The notes: a model not told the origin generated them from the sequence alone. 64,000 nt of DNA from ZC4RG29 sp964521255 (GCA_964521255.1 CAZFRM010000010.1:62001-126000), one strand, 5' to 3'; counted from the stretch's first letter, positions 1 through 9,144 are shown. Numbers and translations are program-made.

Positions 1-1090
1 GCAGGCGCATCGATCCCGGTTGAGCGGAAAGGGAGTACCAGCTTTCTTTAGGATTGGCATGCCATTGCCACTGCAAGCCTAATTTATTTTCATTGAATTC
101 ATCTGAAGCTTGTGGAACACGTACCGGGTGCGTTTTTCCTGTATTTGGCTTTTTCCATTCCATCACCGGCTCCCCTGTTCCATCGCCATCGTTATCTTCA
201 CCCATCACCGGCCACCCGTCTTTCCAGGCAACGGGCTGAAGATGCACAATGCGACCGTACGCACCTCTGTCCTGGAAGTGCATGAACCACCACTCGTCTG
301 ATTTTAATTCAACAAGTCCTCCCTGGTGCGGACCGTTAATGGTAGTACTTCCGGTATGCAATACTATTTTATCTTCATAAGGGCCATAGATATTTTTTGA
401 CCGCAGCACGGTTTGCCAGCCCGTAGGTACACTCCCTGCCGGCGCAAGTATGTAGTAGTAACCATCCTTCTTCAAAAACTTCGGCCCCTCAATAATGGGC
501 TGCCTCTCGACATTGTCGAAAATAACGGTACCGTTATCCAGTAACTTCTTTCCATCGGCACTCATCTTGTGGAGGTACAAAACATCGGCGCGTAGCTTGC
601 TGCGCACGAGGTAAGCATTTCCATCATCATCCCAGAAGGGACAGGGATCTTCCCATAGCGCAACATTTACAATGTGTTCAAGCTTCCATTTACCAGCCGG
701 ATTTTTTGTAGTGGCAACAAACAAACCTTCCTGCGGCGTGCAGAAGTAAACATAAAACATCCCCTTGTGATAACGAATGGAAGGCGCCCACGAGCCCTGT
801 CCGTGTGCAGGTAAATTGAATTTTTCAAAAGGCAACTGATCATACACATGGCCAATGATTGTCCAGTTCACAAGATCTTTTGAATGCAGAACAGGTATGC
901 CTGGCATGCAGTTAAAGCTTGACGACACCATGTAAAAATCATCGTCCACACGAATGACATCCGGATCGGAGTAATCTGCAAAGAGAACGGGGTTTTTATA
1001 ATTGCCGTTTCCTGCATCAGACACCCACCCCTGGGCAAAGCAGGAAACCGTTACCATAATGAAAAGAAATGTATAGGCTGTTCGAATCAT
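1..1090 (-). CDS. Glycoside hydrolase family 43 protein (3' end beyond window)
   Basis: Read on the minus strand from ATG at 1090, the frame is open to the window edge (363 codons), so the C-terminus is missing. Residues 1-20 form a signal peptide ending near CFAQ, so the enzyme is exported. The five-bladed propeller of GH43 follows: SDPDVIRV near 41-48 carries the general-base Asp, WEDPCPFWDDDG near 146-157 fits the pKa-modulating Asp, and IEGP near 200-203 the general-acid Glu. After about residue 325 the segment ASDEFNENKLGLQWQW opens the C-terminal beta-sandwich typical of beta-xylosidase/arabinofuranosidase-like GH43 enzymes. Family knowledge suggests xylan- or arabinan-derived substrates; the exact specificity cannot be read here. 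The next gene diverges from it. Confidence 0.9.
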   Translation of the reverse strand, partial: MIRTAYTFLFIMVTVSCFAQGWVSDAGNGNYKNPVLFADYSDPDVIRVDDDFYMVSSSFNCMPGIPVLHSKDLVNWTIIGHVYDQLPFEKFNLPAHGQGSWAPSIRYHKGMFYVYFCTPQEGLFVATTKNPAGKWKLEHIVNVALWEDPCPFWDDDGNAYLVRSKLRADVLYLHKMSADGKKLLDNGTVIFDNVERQPIIEGPKFLKKDGYYYILAPAGSVPTGWQTVLRSKNIYGPYEDKIVLHTGSTTINGPHQGGLVELKSDEWWFMHFQDRGAYGRIVHLQPVAWKDGWPVMGEDNDGDGTGEPVMEWKKPNTGKTHPVRVPQASDEFNENKLGLQWQWHANPKESWYSLSAQPGSMRL

Positions 1091-1428
1091 TTTGAAAGAT
1101 AATGGATCGTAACGAATAGGTATTCCATCAATACTAAAGATTTTTAGATGAAGAACCGGATGAATAAAAATCAAAAGGACCAAATGTGGAGGATGTCTGT
1201 TTTCTATTTTATTCCAAACTCAAAAAATTACGCTGCTTGTCCGCTTACCCACCTTTGCCATTGCTTTTTGCTATTGTCTCTTTAAAATTAATTCCTGCCT
1301 GAGATTTCCGGATGTCGATAAATGAAGCCGTATGGCAGAGCGGAATCGAAATACTATCGAATAACAGCATGCATTTTTAAACCTTGGAGCGTTTCTTGGG
1401 TCAAAGCATCATAAAAATTTAAACTTTT
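1091..1428. other. Intergenic region between divergent genes
   Basis: This 338-base stretch separates the divergent GH43 and Spy-like genes and must hold both promoters. I see no TAnnTTTG box at a good distance from either start, no RNA gene and no strong inverted repeat. The bases just before 1429 are AT-rich, as is usual for Bacteroidota leaders, which rarely carry a Shine-Dalgarno sequence. Confidence 0.4.
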
Positions 1429-2052
1429 ATGAATATGAAACGGAACATAGCAGTAGTATTTGCCATGATGATGACGTCAATCATCTTTGCACAGGAGAAG
1501 GAGAATGCGCGTCCCCATCATTATCAGGGGAAAAGCATGAGTGAGATCCTTTCATTGGATGAGACACAATCGGAAACGATTAAAAAGATCAATGAGAAGT
1601 ATACGGAAGAGCAGTTGAGCATAAGAAGAGATTCTACGTTGTCGCGGGAAGACAAGCACAAAACCGGTCAGTCATTGCGCAAGCAGCGTGAAGAAGAGAT
1701 TAAATCAATTCTTACGCCGGAGCAGAATGAAAAGTGGAGTAATTATAAATCAGAACGTGCTGCCCGTGCAAAGGAAAAAAGAACGGAGGCGTTGGAAAAA
1801 CGTGAAGCATACTTGAAAAAGGAACTGTCCCTGACTGATGAACAGGTCACTAAAATGAAAGAAGCTCACAAGGATATCAGAACGAAGATGGAGCAGTTGC
1901 GAAAAGATGACAAGGCAGATAAAGAATCATTTAAAAAGCTGAAAGACGAACACGAGTCAACGATCCGATCCATCCTGTCGCAAGAGCAGTATCAAAAGTG
2001 GATGGATCAAAAGAAGGAATTCAAAAAGAAAGGGAAGAGCCGAAAAAAATAA
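1429..2052 (+). CDS. Spy/CpxP-like periplasmic protein
   Basis: A 207-residue protein with a signal peptide (about residues 1-21, ending IIFAQ). The mature part is almost all charged helix and holds two copies of a Spy-like unit: a hydrophobic LSLDETQ or LSLTDEQ element followed by ILTPEQNEKW (near 95-104) or ILSQEQYQKW (near 182-191). Proteins of the Spy/CpxP/LTXXQ group are small periplasmic chaperone- or sensor-like proteins; the duplicated arrangement is common in Bacteroidota. The C-terminus is very Lys-rich. No partner gene lies nearby and a clear terminator follows, so it is probably monocistronic. The precise role is unknown. Confidence 0.7.
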   Translation: MNMKRNIAVVFAMMMTSIIFAQEKENARPHHYQGKSMSEILSLDETQSETIKKINEKYTEEQLSIRRDSTLSREDKHKTGQSLRKQREEEIKSILTPEQNEKWSNYKSERAARAKEKRTEALEKREAYLKKELSLTDEQVTKMKEAHKDIRTKMEQLRKDDKADKESFKKLKDEHESTIRSILSQEQYQKWMDQKKEFKKKGKSRKK

Positions 2053-2071
2053 ACCACCTGGTTTTAAAATG

Positions 2072-2099
2072 ACCGCCCTGTAATGGGGCGGTTTTTTTA
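2072..2099 (+). terminator. Rho-independent terminator of the Spy-like gene
   Basis: Perfect 7-bp arms ACCGCCC (2072-2078) and GGGCGGT (2086-2092) enclose a 7-base loop and run into a T tract, 20 bases after the stop codon at 2052. Confidence 0.85.
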
Positions 2100-2206
2100 T
2101 TTTATGAAAATAAATTTTCTGCAAAGAAGCATGGTAAGGTAAAGTTGTTCTCCTGTTTTGGATAACGGTCACCAGAACCTTTCGAAAACCGAAATAGAGT
2201 TTGAGG

Positions 2207-2263
2207 TCATGATAATCCGGTGATGTTGATAAAGAAAGAAAGTTTAAGGTAGTTGAGGAGCAT
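2207..2263 (-). pseudogene. Stub of an FtsX-like permease gene (5' end with internal deletion)
   Basis: On the minus strand ATG at 2263 opens MLLNYLKLS, the same nine residues and nearly the same bases as the starts of the full permeases at 6263 and 19147. It then jumps to FFINITGLS and a stop. FINITGLS resembles FINVLGLS of the full permeases about ten codons further on, so the stub looks like a gene start with an in-frame deletion, cut off after 18 codons. It lies 38 bases beyond the 3' end of the oxidoreductase gene. Confidence 0.6.
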
Positions 2264-2301
2264 GGTTTTGTTGGTTTACTAACTTCCCTTCAACATTGAA
2301 A

Positions 2302-3608
2302 TCAACTATACGGATGCACATAAGGAACTCTGTATTCCCGTTTCAACATGGCCAACGCATCTTTGTTGTTTTTGATGTCCATTGATGCTGAATCAATATT
2401 CAGGTTGGCTTTTGTGCGGAAGGCAATATCACCATACGTCACGCACGCTGTTGTTTTTTGAGCGTCTTCAAACGTATTGGTAATTCCTTCATTGGATTTT
2501 TTTTGTACTCCATTGGCAAACTCAGTGAAGAGACCAATTATCATTTTTGTGTAAGTGGCAGCGACCTCCGGTATCCAGGGTGTGAACCTTACTTCCCCAT
2601 TCGATATTTTGGTTCCGCCCGCAGGATAGACTTCCCATCCCAGGTCACCGGCAAAAATGGTGGCCTTTTCACCATAGTAGTAAACGCCATATCATGCTCT
2701 GGTGTGGGAGAGGTGTAGCCCCAGGCTTTGTGCGACCAGTATACAGGCAGCTCGCCAAAACCAAAACGTACATCCAGTTGATCGGGATTATCGCTGGTTA
2801 AATTACGTGTAGTCCCTCCGATAGCTGAGATGGTATCAGGTATGCCAAGATTCAACACTCTTCTGACGTTGTGAATGTAATGGATTCCCCAATCGGCCAT
2901 TATGCCCCGGCTGAAATCGTGTTGTCCGCGCCAGTCCGGTGTGGTTCCATTCTCGTTGCAAAGAAATTTCTTTAGTGGTGCAGGTCCGCAGAAAGTGTTG
3001 AAGTCTATGGTTTTTGGAATTTCTTTTTCAACCAGGGTGCCTTCCTGATTATTAATATTGGCCAGCACCTGGTATATCCTTCCGGCTTCACCGCTTTTAA
3101 TATATTTCTTGACCTGGTCGTTGGTGTCTACCATTACCCTGGGGAAATCGACCTGAACTACAATATTGGCTTTTTGTTTAGCTTTCAGCATAGCCTGTCC
3201 TTCACGGATGTCGTAGCTTATAGGCTTTTCAAGAAAAACGTGCAGATCTTTTTTGCAAGCGTCGATAAATTGTAAGGCGTGCCAGTGCGTAGGTGTAGCG
3301 ATCGCCACGGCTTCAAGTCCGGACATTTCATACATTTCTTTATACGATGTAAACAGTTTGGGTTTCTTTGCACCTGTATTCACTACAATGTTAGCTGCAT
3401 TTTCAAGCGCAAGTGAGTTTACATCGCAGAGGGCAACGATTTCAAATTGTCCGGAAGCCAACGCATTGGTGAGCAGGATATCAGTTCCCCACCATCCGGT
3501 TCCAAGAATGGCGAGTTTCACTTTCTCGTCTTTTGCTTGCAGTGAAAAGGGTACCACAAGTGTGCCTGCAACTACTGCACCTGATTTGATAAAATCTCTT
3601 CGTAACAT
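2302..3608 (-). pseudogene. Gfo/Idh/MocA family oxidoreductase, frameshifted
   Basis: From ATG at 3608 the frame gives a twin-arginine-like or cleavable leader (MLRRDFIKSGAVVAGTL), a Rossmann motif (AILGTGWWGTDI) and the family motif EKPISYD, then leaves homology after PEHDMAF and stops at 2589. The expected continuation YYYGEKATIFAGDLGWEVYP lies in another frame and runs on to a stop at 2302 (ending REYRVPYVHPYS). One missing base at about 2684-2687 (after GATATGGC on the minus strand) restores an unbroken protein of about 435 residues. Such enzymes are NAD(P)-dependent oxidoreductases or glycosidases of sugar metabolism, often exported in Bacteroidota. It may be a true pseudogene or a sequence error. 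Permease stubs flank both ends. Confidence 0.85.
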
Positions 3609-3673
3609 AGTAAGGGGTTTTGGTTGTTTGATATTTGGCTTAGTGAAATGCGGTTGCTTAATAATTTTTTAAA

Positions 3674-3733
3674 GATGAAAAACGGATTTCGTACCAGCAG
3701 GTGAAGGGTAAGTTTAAGATAGTTGAGGAGCAT
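3674..3733 (-). pseudogene. Stub of an FtsX-like permease gene (first ~20 codons)
   Basis: ATG at 3733 on the minus strand opens MLLNYLKLTLHLLVRNPFF, matching residues 1-19 of the permease encoded just upstream (3750-6263), then diverges into non-homologous sequence that runs into the oxidoreductase gene. It begins 16 bases after the stop codon of the full permease, the place where the next member of a tandem permease array would start. Confidence 0.65.
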
Positions 3734-3749
3734 GGGTTTGTTTTTTTAT

Positions 3750-6263
3750 CTATTCATACTTAAGTGAATCAACCGGATTAGCACGCGCCGCTTTCCAAAG
3801 CACGGACGCGATAGTGGCAAACATGATCAAAATTAAGATTGCCACCGGCAAGGCAAAGTGCCACCATTGCAAACTGATCCGCTCGGAATATTTCTCCAGG
3901 TACTGTTGCGTCAGGTAATAAGCTGCAGGAATTCCAATCACAATGGCAATTGCTATTTGCTTCACAGTGGTGTTCACCAGAATGTGCGCAATCTGGTGCA
4001 GTTCCGCTCCCAACACTTTGCGAATGCCGATCTCCTTGGTTTTTGAGATCACCTTATTGGAGATCATACCCAGCAGACCAAGGCAGGCAATCAGCAAGGC
4101 CAGACCGGTAAATAATACGATCTGATTCCGGGCTGTCTTTTCATGGCTGTAGGCCCGGTTGGCATGTTCATCCAGAAAATACCAAACAAAAGGATTTCCC
4201 GGAAATTGCTCTTCGAATAAGGTTTGTATACCCCTGATAGTTTCCTCAAAGTTATTGGCCGACACCCGTATTGAAATCTTCTCCGCATTGGAGGGGGAAC
4301 CTGCAAAGGATTGATTTTCATGCATCAGAACAAAACCCGCCCCTTCGTTGGTTGCTTCTGTACTGCTTTCTATTGGAGTTAGGAATGACTGAATACGGAA
4401 ATTCTCAAATACACCAATTATTTCTGCATCCATCCAATTTCCGAACTGCATATCAAGATTGATTCTTGAGCCCACTGCATCTTCGGGTGATTCGAATCCC
4501 AACCGGGTTGCCGCAAAGCGGCTGATGAGGATGACATCCGGCTGATCGTCTGCAATGAAGTTACGTCCTGCCAGCAGGCTGATGCCATAAAGCGGAAGGA
4601 AGTATTCATCTACTGAGCATCCACTCATTCCAAAGCTCAAGTCAGACCCTGTTCGCCTGGTTACAGGATTTTCAAGATTGTCTCCGGTGATATCAACACT
4701 GCTGCCGGTCACACCCAGTACTTTTGAATTTTTGGAAACCTGGTCTCTTAGCGAATGCCATATCTGGTTGTAGTTAGCCGGTTTAACAACCGGACCATCG
4801 ATCATTATTACTTCATTTTTGTTGATGCCGGTGTCTATATTCAACACATGATTGAGTTGATCAGATATTACAAGACCAAGCAGTATAAAGACTACTGCCA
4901 CTGTAAGTTGGCTGATGGTCAGCAGGGAAGGGATCACTCGTTTATCCGACTCCGTTGATTTCAAATTGAATATTACCGTGGGTTGGTAGGCCACCGAAAT
5001 CATAGCCGGATAAACTCCTGATAACAGGATGCCAGTAATAACAATGGTGAGCAAAATAACTACAGACTCAAGACTAAGCGATGAAAATTCGGCAATCGTA
5101 ATATTGAAAAAGAGCAAGAACGGGTTTCGGATTATTTGAATCAAGGTAATGGCAAGCACTATCGCTATTGCGTTGGTCACGCAGGCCTCGGCAACGAATT
5201 GTATAACCATGTTAACCGGCCTGGCACCCGAAACCTTGCGGGTGGCAATCTCCTTATACCTTCTGGCAATGCGGTTGACCGAAAGGTTAATGTAGTTAAT
5301 CCATGCCATCGCCAAAACAGAAAGCGCAATAAAGGCAAGTGTAAGAAGAAAGGGCTTCGATTTAGGGCGAAAGGTATCAGTACCAAAATTCTGACTGAAC
5401 GGAATCTCTGCCAAAGGCTGAATAAACATTTCGGGTTTAGCGTTGGGAAAATAGCGCAGTGATTCAGCGAAATATTCGTTGGCCCGCTTATTCAATTTGA
5501 TTTCAAAATGCTTAAAATCTGTATCCTTGAGTTTAACATAAGATGTGATCCAACCTGACCGACTTCCCGGAGAGGCATTCCACTTGGTTTGTAGCGCGAT
5601 ACTTGAAATTACCATGTTAAAATTCAGATGAGAGTAGTGTGGAAGATCTTCAAATACACCTGATACTTCCAGCGTAACGGAATCGTTCAATTTCAATAGT
5701 TCTCCTGTGGGGTTTCCTGCTCCAAAATACTTTTCTGAAATTGACCGGGAGAGAACTACATAATTCGCTTTGCTCAATACTTTGTCAGGCTGCCCATACA
5801 CCAATGGTATGGTAAAAAAAGTAAACAGGTTAGAGTCTGCATAAGCTACATTCTCCTCTTTAAAGATTTTAGCCTGCTCTTTTTGATTGTCCGCTGAGAT
5901 GACAATTCCGTTACCATGATTTACTAACGCAGGTACAAATAGCCACTGATTCAAAATACGCAGGCCGCTTTCCACTTCAGGATAATCTTCGTTCACCATT
6001 GGAAACATGGATGAAGTTGTGGCTCCGACAATTATGTTCCCCCATGTCTTGCCGCCATCATCGGTCCATTGCCAGTTCACGCCAATTCTTGCAATGCGAT
6101 CTGAATTTTTGTGATACTGATCTGCTTTTAATTCAGTGATGGCATATTCCCACAAGGCATAGAACGAAGCAAAGCCGATTGATAATCCGAGCACGTTGAT
6201 GAATGTGAAGAATGGATTTCTTAACAACAGGCGAAAGGAGAGTTTTAGGTAGTTGAGGAGCAT
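3750..6263 (-). CDS. FtsX-like ABC transporter permease (MacB-type)
   Basis: An 837-residue inner-membrane protein with the layout of the large Bacteroidota permeases: a first transmembrane helix near residues 20-40 (FINVLGLSIGFASFYALW), a large extracytoplasmic MacB core domain, an FtsX domain (LAMAWINYINLSVNRIARR followed by KEIATRKVSGA), a second core domain and a C-terminal FtsX domain with TKEIGIRKVLGA. It ends DSLKYE. Homologues serve in export of lipids, peptides or lipoproteins, or in mechanotransmission, with a separate ATPase. No MacB-like ATPase is adjacent; the ATPase at 6816-7796 is of another type. A stub of a further permease follows 16 bases after its stop. Confidence 0.9.
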   Translation of the reverse strand: MLLNYLKLSFRLLLRNPFFTFINVLGLSIGFASFYALWEYAITELKADQYHKNSDRIARIGVNWQWTDDGGKTWGNIIVGATTSSMFPMVNEDYPEVESGLRILNQWLFVPALVNHGNGIVISADNQKEQAKIFKEENVAYADSNLFTFFTIPLVYGQPDKVLSKANYVVLSRSISEKYFGAGNPTGELLKLNDSVTLEVSGVFEDLPHYSHLNFNMVISSIALQTKWNASPGSRSGWITSYVKLKDTDFKHFEIKLNKRANEYFAESLRYFPNAKPEMFIQPLAEIPFSQNFGTDTFRPKSKPFLLTLAFIALSVLAMAWINYINLSVNRIARRYKEIATRKVSGARPVNMVIQFVAEACVTNAIAIVLAITLIQIIRNPFLLFFNITIAEFSSLSLESVVILLTIVITGILLSGVYPAMISVAYQPTVIFNLKSTESDKRVIPSLLTISQLTVAVVFILLGLVISDQLNHVLNIDTGINKNEVIMIDGPVVKPANYNQIWHSLRDQVSKNSKVLGVTGSSVDITGDNLENPVTRRTGSDLSFGMSGCSVDEYFLPLYGISLLAGRNFIADDQPDVILISRFAATRLGFESPEDAVGSRINLDMQFGNWMDAEIIGVFENFRIQSFLTPIESSTEATNEGAGFVLMHENQSFAGSPSNAEKISIRVSANNFEETIRGIQTLFEEQFPGNPFVWYFLDEHANRAYSHEKTARNQIVLFTGLALLIACLGLLGMISNKVISKTKEIGIRKVLGAELHQIAHILVNTTVKQIAIAIVIGIPAAYYLTQQYLEKYSERISLQWWHFALPVAILILIMFATIASVLWKAARANPVDSLKYE

Positions 6264-6815
6264 GGTTTTAAAATTTATATCATACTAATTTAAAACTTAT
6301 CCAGTGCAGCTACACGACTTATGCCAATGAGCAGAGATAGTATCAGGAGTTAATGATTAATGTATTTTCATTCAAATCACTATAAGGTGCAAATCATAGC
6401 CTTGCATGCATCATGCCAGCAAATGAATTTGTTATTGGAAGCGTTGCATTTGAGGATTTTTCAAGTGCTCGTATCACATACTGATCCAAAGTGAAACACT
6501 GGATTGTTTCACTTCAAAACAATTCCCTGGTATACATACATGAATATGGTTATCTCGATTCTCAAAAGCTTCTGGTAAATTCATCTAAGCGGGAGATTTC
6601 TTCGTGCTTTGTGATTTCGTGGCTTTAAATTGCTGAGGCCACAAAGACACTAACACGCAAAGGATGCAAAGTATAAAGCTAATTTTGTTACCACGACATT
6701 TCAAGTTGTCCAAGTTCTAGGCGAGTGGAATTTCGGCAAAGGAATCATACGTTTTTTTGACTAACCATGGAAGCATTACGAAGCAACGATCCCGGTCATA
6801 CTTCGTAGCCAAAAA
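6264..6815. other. 552-base intergenic region
   Basis: Lies upstream of the permease start at 6263 and downstream of the ABC ATPase gene. No convincing gene. It includes the imperfect inverted repeat at 6598-6670. No RNA gene or clear promoter box was recognised. Confidence 0.4.
6598..6670. repeat. Imperfect inverted repeat (REP-like)
   Basis: CTTCGTGCTTTGTGATTTCG followed by TGGC on the left faces GGCCACAAAGACACTAACAC plus GCAAAGG on the right. The two halves are roughly complementary and may fold into an extended hairpin. Sequences of this kind (cacaaagacac...) recur in intergenic DNA of many environmental bacteria. No coding content. Confidence 0.4.
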
Positions 6816-7796
6816 CTAAGATTCGGTTATCCAGTTGGGTTCGGCCTGCAACAATAATCTAATGCTGTCGCCACGTCTGATCGTATCCGCATTGGCACGA
6901 ACACGAATAGTTTCCGTTCCTGTCCGCACCACCAATTCTCTATGGCCCCCGAGAAATAAAATACCTTCAACAATGCCTGTCAGCGTATTTCGTCCGCGTG
7001 ATACAATGCGAAAGCTTTCAGGGCGAGTGAGCATTTTTTTACCATTTCTATCTTTGTAACCCAACGCTTTAAGTTGCTCGTGGTTTAGAATAGAATAGTG
7101 CCCTAACAGTCCGGCTACATATTCATTTACAGGTTTTTGATATACTTGCTGAGGCTTACCTTGCTGAACGATCGCACCGTCTTTCAGCACGATAATTTTG
7201 TCGGCCCAGGGCAATGTATCAACTGGATCGTGCGATACCAGTATGCTGGTTATCTTAAGCTTGTCACCCACATCTGAAATTACTGACTTCAATGTATCCT
7301 TATGAACAAGGTCAAGGTGTGAGAACGGTTCGTCCAGCAGCAACAGCTTTGGCGACATAATCAGCAATTTTGCCAGGGCTATACGCTGTCGTTCGCCGCC
7401 TGAAAGCTGATCGGTTTTTCGTTTTAGCAAATGGTCGATTTGGCAAATCGTGTATAATGCTTTCGCGTCTCCCTCGCTCATCGTGTTGGCGTACGCCAGC
7501 ACCTGTTCGACGCGAAGGAATTTGGCAAGCTCAAAATGTTGTGACAGGTACGCAATTTCCGGATGGCCCGGCACAAGCTTCTCTTTCGGTCCATCTATCT
7601 TTTTCCCTATGAGCTTAACTTCGCCAGCATCCGGTTGAAATAGGCCTGCGATAATTTTCAGAAGGGATGTCTTGCCCGAACCGGTCTCACCGGCTACTGC
7701 TATGCGTTGATTTTTCTTTTGCTCAAAGGATATATTCTTCAAGGCAAAGTCATCGTTGCCCTGCAGACTTATGTTGGTTACCGTCAGTAAGTACAT
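6816..7796 (-). CDS. ABC transporter ATP-binding protein with C-terminal TOBE-like domain
   Basis: A 326-residue nucleotide-binding subunit. Visible motifs in order: Walker A GETGSGKTS (near 36-44), Q-loop YLSQHF, signature LSGGERQRIALAKLL, Walker B LLLLDEPF, D-loop SHLD and switch His in LVSHDP. After about residue 240 a beta-rich tail (LTGIVEGILFLGGHRELVVR) resembles the TOBE domain of CysA/PotA/FbpC-type importer ATPases. This argues for solute import rather than the MacB-type systems whose permeases lie nearby. No importer permease or binding protein is adjacent, so its partners are presumably elsewhere. Substrate unknown. Confidence 0.85.
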   Translation of the reverse strand: MYLLTVTNISLQGNDDFALKNISFEQKKNQRIAVAGETGSGKTSLLKIIAGLFQPDAGEVKLIGKKIDGPKEKLVPGHPEIAYLSQHFELAKFLRVEQVLAYANTMSEGDAKALYTICQIDHLLKRKTDQLSGGERQRIALAKLLIMSPKLLLLDEPFSHLDLVHKDTLKSVISDVGDKLKITSILVSHDPVDTLPWADKIIVLKDGAIVQQGKPQQVYQKPVNEYVAGLLGHYSILNHEQLKALGYKDRNGKKMLTRPESFRIVSRGRNTLTGIVEGILFLGGHRELVVRTGTETIRVRANADTIRRGDSIRLLLQAEPNWITES

Positions 7797-8109
7797 GAAT
7801 GAAAAGAGATACTTGTCGCAAGTAAGGAAGAAATAATAAATATTTTAATGAACGAAGTAATAACTCATCCATTCAATAAGAAGACTGTTATCCGATAAAA
7901 CATGAACGTTGTTACTTTGCATTTAGACAGCAAATGATATAGCCAACACTATGCTTATGAACATACGGGGCAGGTTACGCAAAAAGATTTTATCTTTGGA
8001 TGTATTTCAACGTCAGTCGTTGAAGAGACAGAGTACGTTTCACAGCTCGATCATTGTGCGTCATTTCATCCGAGAAACATAATGATCAAAAATTTAAACC
8101 AATACTATT
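7797..8109. other. Intergenic region with possible promoter and short open frame
   Basis: Between the divergent ATPase and retropepsin genes. It contains a perfect TATCTTTG box at 7991-7998 and a short open frame at 7951-8082 (43 codons, basic, MLMNIRGRLRKKILSL...). The box lies inside that frame, so the two cannot both be functional in a simple way; no homologue of the peptide is known to me. Confidence 0.35.
7991..7998 (+). promoter_or_regulatory. Candidate -7 box TATCTTTG
   Basis: Perfect match to the Bacteroidota -7 consensus TAnnTTTG, about 110 bases upstream of the retropepsin start at 8110. No TTTG -33 box is evident at the right distance. Confidence 0.4.
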
Positions 8110-8553
8110 ATGACTGCCTTAAGAGAAGCATTTGAAAGAGAAAATTATACTGAAATACCATTTTCTTTTAATGGACTTGGACACCCGACCATATATTTAA
8201 AACTGAAAAATTATGATGTATGCTTTCTATTGGATACAGGTGCATCAATTAATTTATTGGATGTTGAGTTCGCAAAAGAAATCGGACTTGCACTCACAGA
8301 TACTGGAGAAACAGGTGGCGGTGCCGGCGGACTTACACATGATATTTATAGCATTGGTTCAACAACTTTGACGTATAAGGATTTAACCTTTTCTTTTGAT
8401 GAATTCTTTGCGATGAATTTTGATACCATTAAACATGCCTTAACAAGCAGAGGTGTCACCGAAGAATTTAATGGTATTCTTGGCTTTGGATTTCTGAAAA
8501 AAACAAACAGTTTTATTGATTATTCGGGAGACAGAATTTATGTACGACCATAA
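8110..8553 (+). CDS. Retropepsin-like aspartic protease
   Basis: A 147-residue soluble protein. DTGAS at residues 42-46, preceded by the hydrophobic CFLL, is the catalytic motif of retroviral-type aspartic proteases, and ILGFGFLKKTNSFIDY near 120-135 fits the second conserved block (hydrophobic-hydrophobic-Gly plus the closing strands). It has one catalytic Asp and the length of one retropepsin domain, so an active enzyme would have to be a homodimer. No signal peptide or membrane anchor is evident, unlike many bacterial relatives. Its codons are more AT-rich than those of flanking genes. The substrate is unknown and no link to a mobile element is visible. Confidence 0.75.
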   Translation: MTALREAFERENYTEIPFSFNGLGHPTIYLKLKNYDVCFLLDTGASINLLDVEFAKEIGLALTDTGETGGGAGGLTHDIYSIGSTTLTYKDLTFSFDEFFAMNFDTIKHALTSRGVTEEFNGILGFGFLKKTNSFIDYSGDRIYVRP

Positions 8554-8630
8554 AAATCAGAAATAGTATTGTCAAGACAGCAGGCTTTTGAAGTTGAAAT
8601 ATTATGAAAGATTAACCCTAAATACGAGGT

Positions 8631-8996
8631 ATGAACAACTCCGATACACACCATCAGCGTATAGCAAAAATAACCTTCGCCTCGGTCTATCCTATGTATG
8701 TCGAAAAAGTAGAGAAGAAAGGCAGAACAAAAGAAGAATTGCATCAGGTCATAACGTGGTTAACAGGCTTCGATAACAAGAAGCTGAAAGAACTAATAAA
8801 AGAAAAGGTAACTTTTGAAACATTTTTTCAACGGGCTTCGCTAAACCCCAATGCACACCTCATCACCGGAGTAATCTGTGGTTATCGCGTAGAGGAAATC
8901 GAGAATCCTTTGACACAGAAGGCCAGGTATCTGGATAAGCTGGTGGATGAGTTGGCGAAGGGCAGGAAGATGGAGAAGATTTTGCGCGGCTCGTAG
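8631..8996 (+). CDS. DUF2200 family protein
   Basis: A 121-residue cytosolic protein. The whole chain, with RIAKITFASVYPMYVEKVEKK at the start, EELHQVITWLTGF in the middle and GYRVEEIENPLTQKARYLDK at the end, matches the uncharacterised DUF2200 family over its usual length. Related proteins are sporadic in soil bacteria and often transferred. It follows the retropepsin gene by 77 bases in the same direction but no functional link is evident. Confidence 0.8.
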   Translation: MNNSDTHHQRIAKITFASVYPMYVEKVEKKGRTKEELHQVITWLTGFDNKKLKELIKEKVTFETFFQRASLNPNAHLITGVICGYRVEEIENPLTQKARYLDKLVDELAKGRKMEKILRGS

Positions 8997-9096
8997 GGCG
9001 TTGTTTAAAAAATTAAGGTTACGTCACCACTGGTAATGCGCTTACTAATGACAAATTTCTTAATTACGGAATGTACTGTTTATCCCAGCGTACCCT

Positions 9097-9104
9097 TAAT
9101 TTGC
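9097..9104 (+). promoter_or_regulatory. Weak candidate -7 box TTAATTTG
   Basis: One mismatch to TAnnTTTG, about 40 bases before the TPR lipoprotein start at 9145. Weak evidence on its own. Confidence 0.25.
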
Positions 9105-9144
9105 ACTCCCATAAATCATAAAAACTGACTTTAAACCTATACAC

